NCBI RefSeq assembly: GCF_028372415.1
Contig: NC_092872.1
Location: forward strand, 388,638,853 to 388,702,852
DNA: 64,000 nucleotides
Origin: Notamacropus eugenii
Taxonomy: Eukaryota > Chordata > Mammalia > Diprotodontia > Macropodidae
Direction of reading: 5' to 3'
Below the pieces are notes generated by a model. The model did not search any database and had not been told where the DNA came from. It was given only the letters and a program-made list of their open reading frames with translations. Below are positions 57,830 through 64,000 of the stretch, one piece after another. The translations under genes and the position numbers were made by a program. Every line of letters begins with the position of its first letter. The stretch's first letter is position 1.

Positions 57830-59450
57830 GTATACACACATCTATTTAGTTTTGGTTTTCAACATTCACCTCTATAAGATTTTGAGTTTTAAATTTTCTT
57901 CCCCTTCTTCCCCTTCCCCTCCTCAAGATGGTGTGTAATCTGATATAGGTTCTACTCATATATTCATATTAAGCATATTTTCACATTAGTCATGTTGTAA
58001 ATAAGAATTAGAACTAATAGGAGGAACCATGAGAAAGAAAAAACAAAACAAAACAACAAAAGAAAAAGAGAACAAATAGTATGCTTCCATCTGCATTCAG
58101 ACTCCATAGTTCTTTCCCTGGATGCCGACAGCATTTTCCATCATGAGTCTTTTGGAGTTGTCTTAGGTCTTTGCATTGTTGATAAGAGCTAAGTCTATCA
58201 AAGTCAATCATCAAACACTGTGGCTGTTATTATGTACATTGTTCTCCTGGTTCTGCTCATTTAACTCAGCATCAGTTCATATAAGTCTTTCCAAAGTCTG
58301 CCTACTCATCATTTCTTATAGCACAATAGTATTCCATTATATTCATATAATGTAACTTGTTTAGCCATTCTCCAATTGATGGACATACACTTGATTTCTA
58401 ATTCTTGGTCACCACAAAAAGAGCTGCTTTAAATATTTTTGTACGTAGGGGTCCTTTTCCCATTTTTATGATCTCTGGGATAGAGACCTAGAAGTGGAAT
58501 TGCTGGATCAAATTGCATACACAATTTTATAGCTCTTTGGGAATAGTTCTGTTGACCTTAAAACTTAGTTAGAGAGAAAAGGCAACATGGCTAAATGCAT
58601 ACATTTTATGATTTAATTAATTAATTGATCAATTCCCTATTAAAGACAACAGTAACATAATGCATTATGGAGCCAGAAATGTTCTGGCTACCCAGTGCAG
58701 AAATCTTCTGGCTTATATACATTTTGCCATGAGAAAGGAACTCTCCTAGTTGAACAAATCATAAATTCAGTAAGACAAGACAATTAACAAAGTAATGTCG
58801 GTTGGGCCTTGCGATTCCAAGCTGTGTAAACATATGTCTCTGTGACATACAATAAGAAAATCCCACCAGGCTTCCTGTCCTAAACAGGTACTCGAAATAG
58901 CTGACACAGGAAAGGGTAAACAAAGTTCAATAGAAATTACGACCTAAGATGTCTATATTTTCTTTACCATTAATATGCCATAGATAATAAGATACAAAGG
59001 AAAGTCCCATTATTCAAGATATGCCATAACATAGGGTCTTAGGTTAAAGGTCTCCTTAAGGAATGTAGAGTCAGCCTTGGCTGGTTTTTGCTGACATAAG
59101 AAAGGCATTCTCTGAGTTTGCTTCAGAGAGAACAAAGAGATTATTCCAAAATTTTATATTAAACATTATCAGTTCCAAATTGCTCTCCAGAATGGTTGGA
59201 TCAGTTCACAGCTCCACCAACAATGCATTAGTGTTCCAATTTTCCCACATCTCCTGCATTTATCATTTTTCCGTTTTGTCCTGTTAGCCAATCTTATAGG
59301 TATGATGTAGTTCCTCAGGGTCATTTTGATTTGCATTTCTTTAAGCAATAGTGATTTAGAGCATTTTTTCATGACTATAGATAGTTTAGTTTCTTCCTAC
59401 GAAAACTGTCTGTTTGTGTCCTTTGACCTTTGCTGATTTGGCAGTTAAGG
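57830..59450 (-). repeat. L1 3'-end fragment split by a solo LTR
   Basis: Left part 57830-58549 and right part 59172-59450 join seamlessly in L1 (AATAGTTC | CAAATTGCTC) once the LTR and one duplicated GTTC are removed. Compare the intact L1 at 36760-36785. Confidence 0.85.
58550..59171. mobile_element. Solo LTR inserted in L1
   Basis: 622 bp beginning TGTTGACC and ending TTATCA, bounded by GTTC at 58546-58549 and 59172-59175. Because the L1 on either side is collinear, the boundaries are secure. I could not decide the strand; no ERV genes remain. Confidence 0.75.
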
Positions 59451-59859
59451 GATTATTGGTAACCATGGAGACAGCAGTTTCAGTTCAATGATAAGGTCAG
59501 AATTCAGACTGCAAAGGTTTAAGGAGTAAATGGGGAAGAGAGCAGGCAGCAAGTATAGGTAATTTTGTCAAGGAATTTGTTCAAGAAAAGGAAGAGAGAT
59601 ATAAGAAACAGCAGTTTGAAGAGATAATGATGTTTATATAAAGGATTTTTTTTTAGGGTAGAGGATATTTGGGCATGTTTGAAGTCAGTAGTGAAGCAAC
59701 CATTTGTCGGAGATAGGGTAAACATTTTAGGGAAGGGGAATTTTTGAGAATACAAAAGATGGGAGGGGATGGGATCAAGTGCCAAGTGGACTTGGCAAGG
59801 AGAATCTTTTATCAAAAACTAGGGGAAAGGAGGAGAGAATGGTGTGTGTGTGTGATTAT

Positions 59860-60130
59860 AATAGTAGCTAGTATTTATATCAGTGCTTTAAAGTTTTCAA
59901 AACTCTACAAATATCAATTCATTTTGTCTTCACAACAACCCTGGGAAGTAGGTGCTATTATTATCTCCATAAATATCAATTCATTTTGTCTTCACAACAA
60001 CCCTGGGAAGTAGGTGCTATTATTATCTCCATTTGATTGATAAAGAAACTGAGGCAGATAGGTTAAGTGAATTGCACAGTCGCACAACTAGTAAAGTATC
60101 TGAGACTGAATATAAACTCTGGGCTTCCTG
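59860..60130 (-). repeat. CORE-SINE/MIR-like fragment containing a tandem duplication
   Basis: CAGTGCTTTAAAGTTTTCAA through GATAAAGAAACTGAGGCAG is antisense CORE-SINE. An internal 62-bp block is doubled at 59909-60032. Confidence 0.7.
59909..60032. repeat. Perfect 62-bp tandem duplication
   Basis: 59909-59970 and 59971-60032 are identical over all 62 bases, both starting AAATATCAATTC and ending TTATCTCCAT. Confidence 0.97.
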
Positions 60131-60262
60131 ATTTCCAGCACTCTCTCTACTGTGTAAATTTGATGTCTCTGTGTTATTAAAGAGTTTTGAGATGAAGAGA
60201 ATGAGAGAAGGACCTTACTTTGAAGGACTCTTTTTCCAGTAAGGTAAGGGGTAAGGTATTTA

Positions 60263-60265
<3 letters not shown>

Positions 60266-60345
<80 letters not shown>
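60266..60345. repeat. (GA)n microsatellite
   Basis: About 40 GA units with one interruption near 60334. Confidence 0.97.
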
Positions 60346-60347
<2 letters not shown>

Positions 60348-62547
60348 GTGAGAAGGTGAAGGTACGGGAGATAAGAGGAAAGAAGAGAAGGGAAGGAAAA
60401 CCTTTTGTGGGAGTGAGATAGGGAACCATTTAAAAAAGTGGAGAATTATTAGAGAGAAATTAAATAAGCCATATCCTTCTTGAGTATTATCCCAGAGACA
60501 TTGGGAGCAACATGTTTGTATTTATTGACATGTAGCAATGCTGGGGTGGTTTCCCAATATAAGCATTCTTTCTCAGTTCTGGGAACTTGTAACAACTGAA
60601 TCCGTAAATCTCTATATTTTTCAGCTTTGAGCCTCAGTTAGACACAATGCTCTGGCAAAGCACTACATTTGAACTCTCTCTTCTCCCCCACCTCCCCTGC
60701 CCCAGTTGACTTCTCTTCAACTGCATTCCTAATGAGTGTGTCTGGATTACAAAATGTCTGTGGTTAGTGTTATTTTAAAGGATGAAATAAACATTTAAAA
60801 CAAAGAAAGGTATAAGAATTTCTTTCTGTCCATATGAGAAGGTTTCAGGTTCCTATGAGGGAATCCAGTGGAAGAAAGGAAATATACAATTACCAATTTG
60901 GGGTTACCATGCAAGGTGTTTCAATGACACAGTATATGTCCCAATGCCTCACATGCTTGGTAAGCACACATAGCTTTGTTCTTAGAGTCCTAGTACCCAC
61001 TTATGGTGACTGCCCCACCTGTACTTCCATTATTTCACCTCCTTGAAGCTCCTCCACATTTCTCCATCTTCAGTTCTGTCAGAATCTGGGTTCCTCCCTC
61101 CTTACTGGCTCTAGTGAACTCTACAGAGCTAATGGAGAGCCTTTTAAGGAGCCTTCAGTATCAGGGTCATCATCATTAGCTAGCAAATGTCTGAGGCTGG
61201 ATTTGAACTGAGGATTTCTGATAAAAGCATGTAAAAATTATTTCAAAGCCAATAGTTTGACTTATAAAGGAAACACATGAAAACTGATTATCCAATTGTG
61301 GTCTAAAGCAAAAGAAAAAAACTGATTTTTCTCCATTGGGTCCTTGCAATAAATACTAGGGCATCCAAGAAAGAGAATCTGAGATGGATAATTTCCCCAA
61401 TAGGTCCCTGCAGATGTGTAGGAGACCAAAGTATAGCAGACCAAGGTCCAACACTACAATATCCTCTGAACTACTTTCTCAGAGAGTTACTCCACTTGTG
61501 GGTCTGAGATCCTGCTGTTATAGCTTATGATCACCGATTGGTGAGCTTCCCTTTAATCAATTAATAACTAATTAAATTAAGATTAAGTAGAAACAATTAG
61601 CTCAAAGTAGAGTTATTTACTAAGATGGTATAGAAAGAACAGTAGCTATAAAGTAGTCCCACCATAATTTTAGGAAACATTCTCCTCCAAATTCACTTAG
61701 AATCTGTGGGAAGAGTGGATACAAATGTTAGAACACAACGGTGGTGAGGCATATATCTAGGAATCACATTTGGTGAATGAAACTTCCATTACCATAAGAC
61801 CCTCATGTAGTTTCCTCTTGGAATCCTCATGTAGCTTTTCACTGAATACAACGTCTTCGATAATTTGGCTGTTCAGCTGTGCGTCCAAGATTTCTTTCCT
61901 TCCATAACTCAACTCTCAGTTGCCAGGCTAATTCACTCTTGAGTCTATAGTCAACTTTCTTTGATGCTAGAGGGTTTACTTCTTAAACGTTTTTCATTGC
62001 TTCCTTATGTCTTTGTCTGACTAGGGAGTGTGTTTCTCTGTCTCTGCCACTTTGCCTCAAACTCTCTTGTCCTTACTGACTTCTGAATTTATGGATGAGG
62101 TGTCTCCTACTAGTGAGTAGCTCTATATTATACTAGGTGAGTAGCTCCATTGCTAGATATCATGGCTGATGGAGGAGAGGAGAGAAAATCCTTCCCCCAT
62201 TTTCCATCCTCAAATATAGGCACAGAGATCAAACTCCATAAAGCTGCCCACTACAACTGACCAACTTCAAATGATTCCACTGTCTTTTGAGATCTCTACC
62301 TCCTGAGGAGGGGGGTCATAGTCAATCTTTTCTCAGCTGCTAAAATTGTCTCTTCCAATTTAACCAAGGAAAACTTTTTCATATTTCATGAAGACACCCC
62401 TGGGAAAGACCAGATCTTCCTGGTAATGACCAAATCTTTTCAGTTAGTAACTGTAACCTTGTTATCTGCCCTTAACTTTCTGTGTTTATAGCTTTGGTTT
62501 TCTGGATTAGAGGGCTAGTCAAAGACCAAGTGCTCTGTACAAGGAAA
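60346..62547. other. Mostly unassigned intergenic sequence
   Basis: A short antisense SINE piece lies at 61160-61220. Positions 61440-62530 lack ORFs and may be ERV-derived (minus strand TAAATAACTCTACTTTGAGC near 61600), but I found no clean termini. Confidence 0.3.
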
Positions 62548-62665
62548 TCTATCTATCCATCTATCTATCTGTCTGTCTATCTATTTCTATCATTCATCCA
62601 TCTCTCTCTCTATCTCTACCATCTATCATCTATTGATCTATCTCTCATCTATGTATCTATCATTG
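62548..62665. repeat. (CTAT)n tetranucleotide microsatellite
   Basis: CTAT/CTGT units with interruptions. Confidence 0.95.
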
Positions 62666-63590
62666 AGTTCTTTCAGTACCATTCCATTATTAAACTCTAA
62701 AAATCCTGGCCAGAGTTGAAGCATTGAGCTTGGTTGATCAGAGCTTGTTTCCTTCAGGGATCCACCCTGCCCTTGGGGAAGGTCTGAGCTCCAAGTAAAG
62801 GTATGTGGTTGTCTCAAAGAACCAGAAGAACTGGTTGTCTTCAACTTAACTTTCTCCTTTTCCATGTGATATAGTATGCAAATACTTCCTGGATGTCTGG
62901 GAGTTGGATACAAAGGACTTTCACAGTAATGAGTGTCACTGTGGTATTACCATCGCAGTTGAATGTAGGTAACAGGGAAGGGAGAACCCACAAGGTTGAT
63001 TACCCCCTCAAAAAGCATGTACTGGGAAGAAAAGGAGAGACAGGAAAAAACAGAGAGATGGAAAGACAGAGACCTAAGTATAGATGGAGAGACAAAGTGC
63101 TGAAATCCTCAGACTTGGCTACCTCTTTCATATCTTCTACATAATTAAGACAGAATACTTCCTTGGTAAAACCTTGCTGGAATTCTGATATTATCAAAAT
63201 GGGTTTGGCCTGAGGCAATACTCTCTTGATAGTAGCAAGAATCTAGTCCCTAATCTACCTATTAGCTAATTGAACTACAGTGTTGGGGTGGAGGAGACAG
63301 GAAGAGAATTATCTAATTTCTTGAGATACAGCACCTGCTGCCAGAAGAAGACATTATTTTGTGGTGATTATCTCCTACCCAGGACATAAGGCTCCAAACC
63401 CAACAATTTCACTAGAGATTGAATTAAATTTCCCCTCATCATCTTCAGAATTCTCTAAAGATTTCTCCTTTCATCAAAGAGAGCCCAACTGGGTTGTATT
63501 TTCCTTGAGGGCGGAGATCCCATCTTCCCCTTCTATAAAACGATGGTTGTTCTAACATGGAAATGGGGCTGTTTGGGGATGATCTTAGTT
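62666..63590. other. Unassigned intergenic sequence
   Basis: No recognised repeat or gene. Confidence 0.35.
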
Positions 63591-63915
63591 TTAGCTGTAT
63601 TTCTTATTAACAGTATGATCTGGGACAGGTCACTGGAACCTGTTTCCCTACTGTAAGATGAGTAACATTGGATTAAATGATATCGGAGGCCTTATCTAAC
63701 ACTGAGAGTCTAGGCATTGCGGTAGATAGAGCGTTGAACCTGGAGTCAGGAAGACTCATTTAACCTCTATTTGCTTCAGTTTCCTCATCTGTAAAGTGGG
63801 AATAAAAATAGCACCTACCTTGCAGAGTTATTGTGAAGATCAAAGGAGATGATATTTGTAAAGCACCTGGCACGTAGTAGGTGCTATACAAATGCTTATT
63901 CCTTTCCCCTGCTTC
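63590..63915 (+). repeat. Two CORE-SINE/MIR-like fragments
   Basis: Positions 63590-63710 (GACAGGTCACTGGAACCTG ... GAGGCCTTATCTAACA) and 63712-63905 (GGTAGATAGAGCGTTGAACC ... GGTGCTATACAAATGCTTAT). Confidence 0.75.
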
Positions 63916-64000
63916 ACCTCTCTCCCCTCTTCCCTTCCTTGACACAGCATTCCATGATTCTATAATTAGGAACTCTAAATGCCTGATTGCTTGATGATTT

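Noticed and set aside
60088..60429. 113-codon minus frame rich in Ser-Leu repeats
   Set aside because: Translation of the (GA)n microsatellite.
1..64000. CRISPR arrays, tRNA genes, bacterial or phage systems
   Set aside because: Repeats are microsatellites or retrotransposons; tRNA-like boxes occur only as SINE heads; no prokaryotic gene organisation is present.

Overview
This is vertebrate nuclear DNA: AT-rich, intron-bearing and packed with L1, L2, CR1/L3 and tRNA-derived CORE-SINE copies. The SINE mixture (tRNA-headed elements with RTE-like tails, a WSINE-like copy, MIR-like cores) and HAL1-type half-L1 elements point to a marsupial; I cannot name the species. No bacterial-type genes, CRISPR arrays, tRNA genes or phage were seen.

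The one protein gene I can support is IL12B, the p40 subunit shared by interleukin-12 and interleukin-23. It lies on the minus strand between about 21,464 (TATA-directed start) and 7,649 (cleavage site). I assembled it exon by exon. Exon 1 is non-coding, exons 2-7 code, and exon 8 carries the last two bases of the final codon, the stop and a long 3'UTR. Every junction is GT-AG, the phases agree, and the product is 327 residues with all the cysteines of the three-domain p40 fold. The proximal promoter (NF-kB-like, C/EBP-like and TATA elements) and the 3' end (AUUUA run followed by AATAAA) also match the human layout I recall.

Layout: 1-2,900 is a rearranged minus-strand L1. From 2,900 to 7,650 there are SINEs, a possible solo LTR, unique sequence and a plus-strand L1 tail. 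From 7,649 to 21,600 is IL12B, with a 7SL RNA retrocopy in its 3'UTR and a second 7SL-derived piece in intron 7. At 24,060-24,870 a CpG-enriched, promoter-like block lies 2.6 kb upstream of the IL12B start. From 25,200 to 31,100 there are L2 and CR1/L3 LINE remains; from 31,150 to 36,040 a plus-strand L1 piece, LTR candidates and an L1-like 5' end. From 36,040 to 42,566 is a nearly full-length but dead L1. From 42,567 to 49,800 an older minus-strand L1 landscape is interrupted by a complete HAL1-like element bounded by a 16-bp target duplication. From 49,800 to 64,000 there are further L1 and L2 pieces, a solo LTR inside an L1, SINEs and microsatellites.

I found no undescribed multi-gene system. 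The most notable observations are the lineage-specific remodelling of the p40 C-terminus and glycosylation sites, the 7SL insertion in the p40 3'UTR, the CpG-rich block, and the complete HAL1-like insertion.
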